64,000 nucleotides of DNA from Quercus robur (lineage: Eukaryota > Streptophyta > Magnoliopsida > Fagales > Fagaceae): positions 10,944,282 to 11,008,281 of the forward strand of contig NC_065535.1 in the NCBI RefSeq assembly GCF_932294415.1, in the 5' to 3' direction. A program made the position numbers and the translations under genes. How positions within the stretch are numbered: position 1 is the stretch's first letter; the number at the start of each line of letters is the position of its first letter. This document shows positions 1 to 11,835 of this stretch, in pieces. The notes under the pieces are model-generated. The model had not been told where the DNA came from, searched no databases, and was given only the letters and a program-made list of their open reading frames with translations.

Positions 1-1389
1 TATTCATAGCATATCATAAATGGGTGCTGTGAATTTAAGGATATAATCAATATTATCCCACCAAAGATCACTTAGAATTATATCTTTCACCTTTTGAGCT
101 TTTCCAACATCATCTCTCCCTATAAGAAGCCCATTGGTCACTAATAGCCATGACTTGAAGGCATCTTTTTATCAACTTCAACCTTTTCAACATTACAACA
201 ACCGAAACAAATCTAGTATCAGCAACTTGGAGTAGTTTTAATGGACAAAATTCATTAAACATTGCCAACCTCATTGAATATGGTTCATGATAAAAACACG
301 TATGAAGGATGCATCATTAGCAATACGTGTAATCCAACTACATTCTAACTTCATTTCTTTCAGTGTTTTTTGCTGCACAAATATTCTTCAAAACTAGATT
401 GAGAGTGTGGACAACACAGGGTGTCCAAAATATTTTAGGATACTCACCTTTAATAAGAGCTCCAGCAAAGTCACATTAGCATTATCAGTGATGACTTGGA
501 CAACTTTTTCATGTCCAATCTCTTTTATAGCATCTTTCAACACTCCAGCAATATAATGTTTGTCTTTGAACTCACCTAACCCATCAATTGCCTTTATAAA
601 CACTGGACCCCCATCTGATACAGCCATAATATTAATAAGAGGCCTCATTTGTGGATTTGACCATCCATCAGAAACTATACTTACACCATTTTCAAGCCAA
701 GAGTCCTTAATTGGTTTCAAAAGTTTTTCAACATGAGCTCTTTCTTTTTGTAAAAGTGTTGTTCTCAAGGCATTGTATCCAGGAGGAAGATAACCTGGAG
801 TGCTATGGGAAGCAACAAATGCATAGGAACTACGATAATGTGGGCTCCTTGCAAAGTTAAACGGAAGCCCAGTGGTGTAAAACATCCTAGCAATTCTGCT
901 ATCCAAATCATGTCTAGCATTATTTTGGAATGCTTTCTCCAAAGTAGAATTCATAGTCACCTTCCTCCTCTTACCATCAACCAGATTTGTACTATCACTC
1001 CCTTCCTGTCTCTGAAATGGGGAAATAGGTATCCCACGGCCTGGGGGAGGTGAGGGTAAGGGAATTTGACTTCTCTATTCTCTCTCTAACTTATTATTCT
1101 CAACTTGATCGTGCACTCGCTGCATTTCCAGCCTATGGCTCTTTGTCACCTTAATGCATGCTCTAATACCTTTGCCAAAAATTTGTAATAAATGAGCCTT
1201 AACCCTAGAATAGGATCCCATAAAAACTATATCACAATAGTTGCACTTGAAGTATGTGTTTCCACCTGATTTATCAGAAGCATTAGGTGGTTTTTCTACT
1301 TTAGTCACATACTGCCAAAGAGGAGATTCATCATTTGGCACTTCTTGATTAGATGAAGGTGAAGTTTCTGTGCTAGTAACTTCGTCCAT
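1..1389 (-). pseudogene. Decayed hAT-superfamily transposase (BED zinc finger + DUF659), truncated by window edge
   Basis: Read on the minus strand from 1389 down. The N-terminal part (1389-1075) holds a BED-type zinc finger: W.YV.K, then FKCNYCD followed by a SRVKAHLL helix. The same frame then meets a TAG at 1075-1077 and continues through a basic KRRK stretch into a DUF659-type segment (about 960-480) with SIVSDGWSN and ITDNAN, typical of plant hAT transposase-like proteins. A one-base shift near 455-480 moves the homologous text to another frame (IFWTPCVVHTLNLVLKNIC), and further stops follow near 310-330. The catalytic-core remainder and the dimerisation domain would lie left of base 1. 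In-frame stop plus frameshift mean no full-length protein. An active element would cut and paste DNA in the nucleus; this copy looks dead. Family call is confident, element boundaries are not. Confidence 0.8.
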
Positions 1390-2039
1390 TGCAAATTCAA
1401 TAGATTCAATTTAATCTACAAATAATAACTATTAACTAAATAAATTAATAATAAATCAAACCCAAGTTCACAGATTCACAAATCACAATGAGTAATAAGT
1501 AATAACTATTAACTAAATAAAACTAAGATTGAAAAGAAACTAAGATTCACAAATCACAGATTCACAGGTTCACAAATCACTTCTGAATCCTATCTTATCC
1601 TAACTGATTTACAAATTTTATTAGTTAGGATAAGATTCTTATCCTAACTAATAAAATTTGTAAATCACAAGAACCATATTAATAACAAAACCCTTTAACT
1701 CCCACAAGAACCAAAAAAACACAGCAAGCACACAAATTTTCCGATTCACAAATTCATTTCTAAGCAATTTGAAAGAGAGAAATCGTAAAAAACAGAGAGT
1801 AAAAATTCAAGAGAAATATACAGAATAAAGTTAAATAAGCAATGATTTAGATTTAGTTACTAGAGCACAGAGAAGAGAGAGCACACTTGAAGCCGAGCAC
1901 ACCGTAGACTTGCAGAGAGCACAAAGAAGAGAGATGAGGGACGGTGTGAGAAAGAGTGTTTGGATGAAGTGAGAGTGTGTGAGAGTCCTAGGGTTTTAGG
2001 TTAAGTTCAAACAGTGTGTTTTGCACTTTTTTTTTTTTT

Positions 2040-2275
2040 TTTTTAAATTTCGGCTTGACTCGGCCGTTACGGCTTGAACCGGCCATTTTGACGGTTTCGA
2101 CCAATATGGCCGATACGGCCCGAGTCGGCTTGATTTGAGCCGCGTTGGCGCGAGTCGGGAAATCCACGTGGCAGGACGCGGCCCGACGTGCGGTCAGGCG
2201 GCGTCCCTCCCGCATTGCCGCGTCGAACGCGGGTGTGATGGCTCTGGAGCCGCATCCGTGCATCCCAGCTTAAAA
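2040..2275. repeat. GC-rich subterminal repeat region of the hAT element
   Basis: An abrupt GC-rich island lies about 650 bp upstream of the transposase start, in otherwise AT-rich DNA. It carries many short direct and inverted copies of CGGC / GGCC-type words (CTCGGCC, ACGGCTTGA, ACCGGCC, GAGTCGG). Clustered subterminal motifs are a known feature of hAT element ends, where transposase binds. The outer end is probably near 2270, but I could not identify a clean terminal repeat or 8-bp duplication because the other end is outside the window. Short reading frames here are compositional artefacts. Confidence 0.5.
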
Positions 2276-3522
2276 CCAACAGCCTAAGTGTTGAGATTAA
2301 AAGTACTAACCCAAATGTGGAGGTTGAAATGTGTGGAATCCGTCCTGTATACAAGCAAGATGTTAAAGAGTAGCGCAAATATTAGTCCAGTGCATGCTAG
2401 AGTGCTCAAATGCCTTTTATTACAGATATCTTTTACATCAAGTAAATAAGTTGCCAAGCTGTAACCATGAAAAATATTTTGGTTGATATTTCACATTCCA
2501 AAAGTAAAATTTAAGTCTGAACAATTTACCTGAATGCATCATTTATGGAATTTCTAAATCAAACTAAAGATTTGTTTTTTGCTACTTGCAGGAGGCCTCA
2601 ATTCATGACAGAGCTTCCATCAAGTACTGAAAATGTAGAAGAAGAAGGTTGTACTTAAAGGCAAACATTTTCTTCATTAATTATAGCAAACACTTCAAGA
2701 AATGTAAGTCCCTCTTTTTGTTTATTCATGTGTACCAGTTAGGAATGGACAACGTGAAAGTACTCTATCAAGCAGACTTGATTCTTGGACTAGAACATAT
2801 TTGAATGTCTCTATCTCTCCATATCTATGTATGCGTGTACGTGTGCTTATGAGTGTGTGATTCAACAAAATATGCAAAATAATAATAATAATAATATAAG
2901 GAGAATCTGTGCATAGACTTAGAGATTACATACAGTAGAAAAGACAAATGTTACAAGTTTAAGAAGGAGAATTTTACAACTATCACATTCCCCTCTGTTT
3001 GGAGGGGGCAGGTCCACGCAAGAAACCTAAAATTAAATAAATAATTGCCCTGAAACATGCCCCCCTTGGAGTTGAACTTTGAATCCTAGAAGTGCCGTTT
3101 GATCAACATATATTTGTTTGTGGTATCCCTTTTATGGCCAATATGTTCTTTGCCAACACATTTATAGGATTAAACTAGAATGACATTTTTCAAACTCTAT
3201 AAATCCGATGCTTTATACTTTCTTTTGTTTGATCCTAGAGATACTATAGATTTTACTAGATAAGCCTTACAAGTACAAACAAATGTGTCAACTTTTGAAT
3301 AAAAAGTGAAGAAAAAGTAATTAAAAAATTTATTTATTATGTTTTGGAAGTGGCACCAATCAAATTCATTAATGTTATGTCAGTTTGTAAACCTTTTGTA
3401 TCAAAAATGGTAATAGATTAACCTTTTCTCTTTCTTTTTTCCCAAAACCATGTTATACAATTTACACTCATACTGAAAATAAATAAATAAAAAAGTTTAC
3501 AACCTCTTGACTTATATGTTTT
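2276..3522. other. AT-rich non-coding stretch, possible short terminal-exon relic
   Basis: No convincing gene. The only coding-like item is a possible 3'-terminal exon at about 2592-2658 (plus): an acceptor TTGCAG is followed by an open stretch reading RPQFMTELPSS and ending in TAA. It has no recognisable partner exon in the window, so it may be a remnant of a gene interrupted by the hAT element. Simple AAT repeats occur near 2880. Confidence 0.3.
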
Positions 3523-3640
3523 GAAAAATGGACAAAGAAAGAACAAATATTTTTATGAATAGAATCTTTGTATTTTTTGTTTCTAAAATTTTTTTTGTAC
3601 AATAAGGTGCTATACAAAACTGAGTATATACAGATACAAC
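3523..3640 (+). repeat. Left copy of an approx. 115-bp direct repeat flanking a copia-bearing block
   Basis: The text GTACAATRAGGTGCTA.ACAAAACTGAGTATATA with its upstream AT-rich flank recurs at about 6006-6116 in the same orientation. The two copies bracket 2.4 kb holding the tandem duplication and the copia relic. They could be eroded terminal repeats or a host sequence duplicated around an insertion; TG...CA ends were not found. Confidence 0.45.
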
Positions 3641-3651
3641 AGAATTTTTCT

Positions 3652-3945
3652 TGTTACACTAAGAAATAAGTGAGGTGCCAACAAGAAACAATAGCCAACA
3701 GTGGAATTGTGATCAATAGGATCACCAGCTCTATGATATCCCAAATTTGAGTAATTGTGATCAATAGAAGCTTAGACGTATATTAAACAATGGCTCATCA
3801 CTTAGCTTCAATAATAGAATGGGCTACAACAAAATGTTTCTTGCTACACCAAGAAATATGTGAGGTGCCAACAAGAAACAGTAGCTAGTAGCGGAATTGT
3901 GATCAATAGGATCATCAGCTTTGTGATATCCCAAATTTGAGTGGA
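3652..3945 (+). repeat. Tandem duplication, unit about 180 bp
   Basis: Two direct copies, beginning near 3652 and 3836, share the run from ACACYAAGAAATA through GAGGTGCCAACAAGAAACA to GATATCCCAAATTTGAG with roughly 10 percent divergence. Non-coding. Confidence 0.7.
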
Positions 3946-3985
3946 TTTGTTTAGATTAGATTGTTTGAGTGTGTGTTGTGTGAGA

Positions 3986-4256
3986 ATGTACTAAGTCCAA
4001 CATCAAGTGTTTACTAGGTGGATCTTGGGTTTATAAGTAATTATGAAAAGCGCCAATTGTAACTTGATTAGTCATTTTGAGGTATATGCACAAATGTGAC
4101 TAGCACTTTCCTCAGGTCATTACTAAGTTCGACATCGGGTGTTTACTAGTTGAATCTTGGATTTATAAGTGATTATGAGGAGCCCCAATTGTAATTTGAC
4201 TAGTTCTTTTGGGGTATATGCACAAATGTGACTAGCGCTTTCCTCGGGTCATTACA
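3986..4256 (+). repeat. Tandem dispersed-repeat units (approx. 135 bp) ending CGGGTCATTAC
   Basis: Two adjacent copies (about 3986-4124 and 4125-4256) run from TAAGTYCRACATC through TGCACAAATGTGACTAGC to GGGTCATTAC. The same family lies in opposite orientation at 56440-57015, as TGTAACGACCCAAG ... GATGTGGGACTCATTAC. This makes it an interspersed repeat rather than local sequence. Family name not recognised. Confidence 0.65.
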
Positions 4257-5113
4257 AGCTTAATTTGCATCAGATTATTTCTGCAGATCAAGGGAAGACT
4301 GATAGGAGAAATGGAGACCATGGAAAAGTGTTCCCTTCTGCTAACCATTTGGCGATAGAGAGTGCATCTGGAAAGGGCTCTCCACCGGTGGCAGTTAGCT
4401 TCACATTGACCTCCAGAAGGACTGGATATTATCTTGTTGTCAATCAAACCTACTTTGTACAGGGTCAAACGAGCATTTAGCCTACAAGAGATAGTAACCA
4501 TCGGAAGAGGAGGAAACCCCAAGTCCCTACAATGGACCACTATAGGATCAGTGGATGAAGAGAGCAAAGTCATAGGAGTTGGGAACAAAACCTTGTTAAG
4601 AAACAACTAGATTGAATTGGCAAACCAAGCACGTGAGGATTGTTTAGGAGCCCCAATTGTAATTTGACTAGTTCTTTTGGGGTATATGCACAAATGTGAC
4701 TAGCGCTTTCCTCGGGTCATTACAAGCTTAATTTGCATCAGATTATTTCTGCAGATCAAGGGAAGACTGATAGGAGAAATGGAGACCATGGAAAAGTGTT
4801 CCCTTCTGCTAACCATTTGGCGATAGAGAGTGCATCTGGAAAGGGCTCTCCACCGGTGGCAGTTAGCTTCACATTGACCTCCAGAAGGACTGGATATTAT
4901 CTTGTTGTCAATCAAACCTACTTTGTACAGGGTCAAATGAGCATTTAGCCTACAAGAGATAGTAACCATCGGAAGAGGAGGAAACCCTAAGTCCCTACAA
5001 TGGACCACTATAGGATCAGTGGATGAAGAGAGCAAAGTCATAGGAGTTGGGAACAAAACCTTGTTAAGAAACAACTAGATTGAATTGGCAAACCAAGCAC
5101 GTGAGGATTGTTT
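4178..5113 (+). repeat. Near-identical 468-bp tandem duplication
   Basis: The segment 4178-4645 is repeated directly as 4646-5113. By eye the copies differ at only about two positions (C/T in the first copy near 4469 and again near 4517), so the event is recent. Each unit starts inside the dispersed repeat described at 3986-4256 and contains open stretches on both strands (71 and 124 codons). The open stretches carry no domain I recognise and lie in repetitive DNA, so I do not call them genes. Confidence 0.9.
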
Positions 5114-5524
5114 AAGAGAGCACAATAAATTCGACAAGACATTATTAGGAGAATGCACATATCCAAGAGGAGGTTGTATCTTGTATATAGAATTTGTTAT
5201 AAGTTTGTATTAAGTCAAGGGAAAAAAGTAATATCATCGTAATCACCCACATATATGAATAATATTTATGTGTGTTAGGGTAATTTACTTTGTAAACCCT
5301 AAACACACCTCCTAAGATAGAGTATCAAAGCCCTAATTAAATCCCCACTGCCAACGCTAGAGTCCATTGCCCGTGACCACCCAAATCAAGTTGCTTGAGT
5401 TAGGAGATGACATTACATGTCCAAACCTCAAAGCCCAGCCCTCACTGCAATGACCAATATACGAGTCGTCCTCTCTGAGTGCTATCAACCTTGTTTGACT
5501 GGTCACACTCTTCCTCAAGAAAAA

Positions 5525-5835
5525 CAACTTTTGGTTGTTGATGGGTGTATGCTATGAAGTACTTGCCCAATGGTTCTTTTGAGCATTTGAAGGCTTGACT
5601 AGTTACAAAAGGGTATTCCTAGACCTACGGCGTAGACTATTTAGAGACGTTCCTCTCTTGTTGCAAGCTTCACTTTGGATTTTGATATTTTTAACTGCTG
5701 ATTGGGTTGGCCACTCTTTCAATTAGACGCCAAAAATGGATTTTTATATGGAGAAATTACCAAGAATTGTTGCTAGGGGGAGTCCAGGAAGGTGTGTATG
5801 CTACGTAAAGCTATCTATGGTTTTGAGCAATCTAT
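5525..5835 (+). pseudogene. Degenerate Ty1-copia reverse transcriptase relic
   Basis: On the plus strand, spread over shifting frames, the translated text follows the order of a Ty1-copia reverse transcriptase: a KYLPNGSFE-like stretch, then L.TKGYS.TYGVDYLETF, then a hydrophobic part ending near W..IFIWRN and EGVYAT. In-frame stops interrupt it (for example TGA near 5594). Only about 300 bp of the polymerase is recognisable; no gag, integrase, RNase H or intact LTR is visible nearby. It is a dead fragment. Confidence 0.6.
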
Positions 5836-6005
5836 TTTATTATTATCGGTGATGTCAAGGAGGGTGAGGGTCGAATAGAGCTTAATCTTATTGGAGGAAT
5901 GTGCAAGGATGGCCTTGGGCCATGGGGGCATACTGTATGGGTAGAGAGATGCATCAGAGAGAAACATCAGAGACTTGGCTCCATGGAAACATGGCGTATT
6001 GATAT

Positions 6006-6116
6006 CCAGTTAAAATAAACGAATAGAAAAAGAACAAAAGTTGTTCTTAATAGATTCTATATATTTTTCTGTACAATGAGGTGCTAAACAAAACTGAGTA
6101 TATATAGATACAACAA
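6006..6116 (+). repeat. Right copy of the direct repeat flanking the copia-bearing block
   Basis: Matches 3523-3640 in the same orientation, including GTACAATGAGGTGCTAA and ACTGAGTATATA. See the partner entry. Confidence 0.45.
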
Positions 6117-6340
6117 TTGACCTATGAGTATCCCTTGATTAGACTAAAATCAATGACCAAAATTTCGCTTCATTTTTGTCACAATCAAGGGCTAATCAAG
6201 ATATGCAATGAGTGCTAAATGTGCAGTATACAACATGTGCAGAATATGTGATATACTAACATTATAATTAAAATACCAATACAGTAAACTTAGTCAAGCT
6301 TGGTTTACATTTACATGTCTTTCAGAATCACTAAAACAGT

Positions 6341-7583
6341 CGCCGTGCTTTTAATCACTGTTTTCCTGGACGTCAAATTCCACAATGGTTCTGCCATCAG
6401 AGTTATGGGCCTTCAGTGATGATCCGACTACCTGTGAATTTGTATAATAATCCTGATTGGATGGGATTTGCACTATGTGCTGTTCTTTCATTTCATGATC
6501 ATCCAAGTGACATTCGTTTGAAGTTGGAATCGAATATTTCTCATAACTTCAGTATCTTTTTGAAGACCGTATTTGGTGTCGTTGGTCCATTACTTCCCAG
6601 TAGCATCACTGAAGAGAACAAATTAATTTCATTATATGGATATTCATTCATTTGGGTATCATTCATACCATGTGGGTTGCTTTCACATCAATGGAGTCAA
6701 TGCATCTGGGTTGAATTCTTGTTTCTAAGCCATAGTCCAGATTTGTCTGTGCTGAAATGTGGGGACAATCTTGTATACCAGCACAGTATCAAAGAGTTTA
6801 CACATATAATAACTCGATGCATAACCTCATATGGTGACCATTTGCATTCCATTAATTACAATGAAATCGGTGGAACTAACCACTCTCATGACCATGTACA
6901 CCATCAAAGGTTGCCCATTTCTCAGGGAGAGCTTAGTGAGGATCCACACCCTCCCAATCAATTCCATAGATCTGGCCCATTGGTAAGAATTCTATAGTAA
7001 TTGTGCAAATAGCATTATCCTAAGAAATACAATCAGATCTCTCTAATTGGACACTAATTCTATTTTGCAGGACTTTCATCCGGCCACTTTGTACAATTCC
7101 TGTTTCCCTCCGAATAAAATTCAAGAGTGGTTCACTCATCATGGTCGTGGGCACTCTGTGACAATTGGCCTACCAACAAATTTGTTCCGTGATAACAATT
7201 GGATGGGATTCGCTCTATATGCATCTTTTTCAATGCACGGGGATGCAACTGCCTTCCTTAACAATTTGTTTTCAAAATTTTCTCACCGCCTACATTGTCG
7301 TTTTCAAACGCATGTGGCTGGTATAAATGATCAAATCCTTGTTTGTCATACCACTGAAGAAGAAATCATATGGTTACTTAGTCTAGGTGAATTTATTTGG
7401 GTATCCTACGTACCAGGTAAGCCATTTAAGGATATATTGCACCATCAGTGCAGTTACATTAAGGCTTCATTTGGAAGTGATTGGCCAGGTGTGAGGGTGC
7501 AGAAATGTGCACTTCGTTTTCTGTACCAACATGATCAGGTGCAGTTTGAGCAAGAACTAAGACACTCGATTTCAACTTCATGA
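6341..7583 (+). pseudogene. Orphan C-JID (post-LRR) tail of a TIR-NBS-LRR resistance gene, two modules
   Basis: Two exons join in phase 0: about 6341-6982 (donor GTAAGA) and 7071-7583 (acceptor TTTTGCAG, stop TGA). Each encodes one C-JID module, the jelly-roll/Ig-like domain found after the LRRs of TIR-NBS-LRR proteins. Module 1 begins CFPGRQIPQWFCHQS and continues LPVNLYNN.DWMGFALCAV; module 2 begins CFPPNKIQEWFTHHGRG and continues WMGFALYAS. Both contain the FIWVS(F/Y)(I/V)P sheet. The frame closes at an in-frame TAA (6332-6334) just upstream unless an intron ends near 6339. No TIR, NB-ARC or LRR sequence is visible upstream, where repeats occupy 3523-6116. In intact relatives the protein is a cytosolic/nuclear immune receptor; this copy is most likely a truncated relic, though an upstream-spliced gene cannot be excluded. 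Confidence 0.75.
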
Positions 7584-7857
7584 TTTTTTGAACATTGGGA
7601 TTCCATCAGTTAAATGATAGCAGGTCAAGAGAAATAAATGAGTGAAACCCTGTTGATTAGTTTGGATTTGGAGGAAATGTCATACTCTAATAAGGAGTTT
7701 GGAGTTGAAATATTACTGAGACTGTTTTTATTAATTGGAGACTGATGAAACTAAGATTCCCCTTGGCAAAAGCTACTTGCTGGTAATTAAACAAAAGTAC
7801 TATTCCCTCTCCCTCTCTTTCACTTTCACTCATTAGTCACAATATTGGTTCTTCACA

Positions 7858-8266
7858 GGGCTTTGATCAATGCCTAATCTATAATACATGTTTTCTTGGA
7901 AGTAAAATGCTGGAGTGATTCAGCCACCAGAGTGACCATGAGCCCCTAGTGACAATCCAATTTACTCCAAATTTGGACAATCATGGTAATTAAATAGGAC
8001 TTGCTCTTTGTGCTTCTTATGCAAAGCATCTGGATTTAAGAACTTCTTACCCCCTTATTTGTCATGTGAAAACCAACATTGGTAGTGTGAAATTTTGCCA
8101 TATCTATTGCCCAACTAAAGAAAATCTCATGATGTCACAAATAGGTGGATTCATTTGGTTGTCCTATATACCATGTGGGTTGTCTCCAGATTGGCTGAAA
8201 CATTGCATCTGTATTGGGATTTCCTTTGCAACCAATTGCCCAGGCTTGATGGAAGCATTTTTATGA
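7858..8266 (+). pseudogene. Third, decayed C-JID module
   Basis: Downstream of the two readable modules the same domain is recognisable in broken frames: NTCFLGSKMLEW then SHQSD, later GLALCASYAK, then a 66-codon open stretch (8066-8266) with GGFIWLSYIPCGL matching FIWVSFIPCGL of module 1. Stops and frameshifts (for example the TAA in the text before GLALCAS) show it is not translated as a whole. The spacing mirrors the previous exon, so it arose by tandem exon duplication. Confidence 0.65.
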
Positions 8267-8280
8267 GGAAGAGTTTAAGA

Positions 8281-8861
8281 AAATACTAAAGCAGTGGGTG
8301 AAATTCTAGTCTGATAATTGGGGTATCATGCACCATTGGACTATTTATAATAGAAATGGAAATAAGTAAAAACGCTATGTTGAAGCAAGACCTAGTATGG
8401 AGAAGTGAGTTCTAGAATAATCTCTCCTATTGGTCTGCTCACTGCTGCCTTCTCTTCTCAACTTATTGGTAAGTCCTCCTCCCTCTAGTTTTCAAATTTA
8501 AGTTAATCCCATAGAGTCTGTAGATAAATCTGATGGAAACATTCTTTGAGATATAGGACTTTGATTGAGAGATGAAACCCATAGTACCTTGCAATGACAA
8601 TTTTTTTTTTTATTAATCATTTTAAATTATGATTTTGTGATTAGATGATGACAAATTTTACCATGGATTAACTTGGGCTTACCTTTACAGTAATTTTTTT
8701 TTTACATTTATTTGTTGGGATGAATATGTTAGCCCCCACCCCCCCTCCCCCTTTTCTTGGATGTATAACATCTTATATGATTTTGCTCCACTTAATTTTA
8801 AGTTCAGTCAAATGATTCTAAGTGGCCTTAAATGATTTTTTTTTTTTAATTTTATAAATAT
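8281..8861. other. Intergenic, low-complexity
   Basis: No gene. Poly(T) tracts near 8600, 8695 and 8835, and a C-rich run near 8738. Confidence 0.5.
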
Positions 8862-9013
8862 GATGGAATTTTAACCTATAGTGTCCGCTCCATGATAATT
8901 TCTCTTTAGTATTAGACCAAGACACTAATTAGTTTTTGGTGTAGGCAAGATTCGAATCTTAGATCTCTTGTTTGATGACAAGAGACTTTACCAGTTGAGC
9001 TAACTGGAACCCA
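8862..9013 (-). mobile_element. tRNA-derived SINE (Au-SINE-like)
   Basis: On the minus strand the element starts near 9013 with a box-A-like TAGCTCAACTGGTAAAG, followed by CTCTTGTCATCAAACAAGAG and a box-B-like GATTCGAATC. The body runs TTAGTGTCTTGGTCTAAT then GAGCGGACACTATAGGTT and ends in an A-rich tail (T tract at 8834-8855 on the plus strand). This arrangement matches the Au-type tRNA-derived SINEs of angiosperms as I know them. Non-autonomous, transcribed by RNA polymerase III when active. Confidence 0.7.
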
Positions 9014-11627
9014 TAACCTTAAATTTTTGTGTTAAGATGTCTAATATTATATCATATACTTCATATACTATATAATAAAAGTCAGGTCATAGAATATTGC
9101 TATGATTGATTGAAAATGTGGTAATAATAAAAGACAATAAGAAGAAAAAAAGCAAATAAAATCACTTCCTTGTCAGTGAGAACCTATATTATTATATTAT
9201 TATTGTCACTGCATTTCATTGCATTCTAATACGTTTGGGAAAATTATTTTGGGCCAACACTTGGTTTGTTGTCCATACATACCATATTACCAGTGAAAAT
9301 GAACTGCTACTGTGGTAAAGTTAGGTGAAGATCTTGTTGAGCATAGTTTTGATAGTTCCTTGCTCAACTCGATCAGTCGACCAATGTTGCATATGGACTC
9401 AAATGGCATATAAATAACATGCAGCTCTTCCATGGAACCCAACAATCTTTCCTTCAGTCTTTGTGGAAGTGAAGTATGTGCCTGTCTCCTCCCCATACGG
9501 TCCATACCGCCCTCTATTGGTATAAAATGTGAGAGATTTTATTGCTTTCTTGCATTCATCTCCAGCAACAGAGCCATAATAACCACTAATGCAGCTAAGG
9601 GTTTCATGTGGGTACTCGAATTGGACCTGTTTGTTTTTTCATAAAGAAAAAAAAGTTACATACAGCATTTCTATGTTGAAGTTTGCAAAGAACTGAGAAG
9701 ACTAGTATAAATGTAAGCACTAGTAAGTAGTGAAATATATATAGTACCACATGGCAGGTGCCCTCCTTGTTTGCTCCATGTTTAACTGACCACATGGATT
9801 GGCCATTGCAATCATACTCAAATTGTATGGAATAAATGGCTTCCCCCCTAGTTAGGAAAATCTTCTTGACCCCACTGAATACTACATCATCCCAGGGCTT
9901 TCCACCATCTCCACCCCATGGCCCTGGTCCATATGGAGCTGGCTCTTTCAGCATTCCAGCAGGGAGAACCCCTGGTCCACATGGAGCTAGTCCTTGCACC
10001 TGTTAGAATACTTGTTAAATGATTAAATTCATCATTGTGTAATGGTTCAAATTTTTTGGGAGTAGTGAATAGTGATAGTCTATCATGATATCAGAGCACG
10101 TTCAAAATGTGTCTCCATTCCATGTCCCATTTAAAAATGGACGAAATTGACCAATATTATTATGGAAGACAATTGCAGAATAGAACAATTAGAGAAAATG
10201 CTCAAATCTTCAAAGGAGTACTCAGTACTTAGTACTTACCTCAGAAATTCTGATGTCAGTCTTGTTTAATACATCATAAGAAGGCCGAGGTAGTGACAGT
10301 TTCCCTTCCAGACATGGACTCCAATACTCTCCACAAACCATCCTTTCCTTCCATGGCAACCGACAATAATCCCATCTTTTGAGCCGGAGGAGAAAGGGAC
10401 CCCTTGTTCATCTCCAAATGGTCCATACTTCTTCTTGTTAGTGTAAAATGTGATGGACTTGACAACTGTAGGTCCCCTTAAGATCATTGATCCATAATAT
10501 CCGCTTATGTTAGTCAAGAATTCATGCGGATAGTCAAAAGTTATCTGTTCAACAACAGGTAACAATTAGAAAAGTGTGTACTATTACCAAAGCATTGTAT
10601 AGATCTCTTAATCAAGATTATCAGACAAAGATTGGAGTCATGTAATGTTGATTAGTTATAAACCTTGTCTAATCTCAGTCCTCCATTTCCAGCATTCTTG
10701 TCTCCCCATATGGCTTGACCATTGAGATCGTAACAAACTCTAATGGAAACAAGACCACCGGAGCGTGTCACGTGAATCTCCCGGACACCAGTATAGAGTC
10801 CATCATCAAAAAGCATTCCACCATTACCACCCCAAGGTCCATATGATACAGCTTGTCTCACACTCTTGGATCCCTTGGTAATCTGGACAGTAGTATACAC
10901 CTAAAAGAATTCAAATATATTTCAGTTTAATCTATTTATGCAATGATAAAATAAAAGAGAACAGGCAAAAAAAAAAATCACTGACCTTGTCCTTGGTTTC
11001 AAATTCCCCAAAAACTTTGTTTGATATTAACATGTTATCCTCAGTATGCCTCATGTTTGAATAACCCTTGGCAGCTTGAGCAGTGCTAAACACCTAAAAC
11101 ATATTTGTAGGTTATACAAATGTATGAATATGAAAAATCTGGTTTTGAGTCCTAATTGTTTGAATTATCAAATTTGGTTATCACGTATTTATGAGATCAA
11201 TCAAAATAGTAAAACATTTACAATGAGATTGATGTTAGTGATTCTATAAATTTTAGTACATCATCTTTGCAAATTGATGTGTCATCAATCATAAAAAAGT
11301 AAGTTTGACATTGAGTTATTATGTTGTTGACATTAACCAATTATATTTATTGTCACATCTATTTATAGTATTTTTACCCTTTAAAAAAAATCATAAATCA
11401 CACATTCATCACCAAGAGGAAGTCCACTGTAAAAGAATTTTATTGCAAACCTACTTTCAAAACCTTTGAAACTAGACTCTTTAAGTAACCAAGCCGACAA
11501 CCAGTTTACTTCCATCGTAATAGCTCCTTACAATGACTAATTACTTAAACATGCTTATAGCTACCCTCTTTTACACATGATTTATCACATTGAACTTTCC
11601 AACACTAAATCATAACATAAAATCAAA

Positions 11628-11835
11628 AACACACCTTGTCCGTAGTTTCAACATTGTTGAAAACTTGGTTGTTAGACATAAAGGAATAGTCCTCTTTCTC
11701 TCTTCAAGCCTGCCTCATTTTTGAGGATGCTTTCTCAGCTTCAGCACTAATAAACACCTGCAAAGTAATACAATATGAATGTGGTTCATTTAAATTTTGG
11801 CATTGAAGCCCAGTATGTATAATAAACAGTCAAGT
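11628..11835 (-). repeat. Duplicated linker-exon unit inside JRL-A, copy 2
   Basis: Partner of 12422-12622. The intron sequence to its left (11520-11620) also matches 12320-12415, showing that the duplicated unit covers intron plus exon. A smaller 85-bp direct duplication sits between the copies at about 12035-12210. Confidence 0.85.

Noticed and set aside
4232-5074. Open frames of 71 and 124 codons repeated in each 468-bp unit
   Set aside because: They lie on both strands of repeat DNA, have no recognisable domain and exist only because the unit is duplicated.
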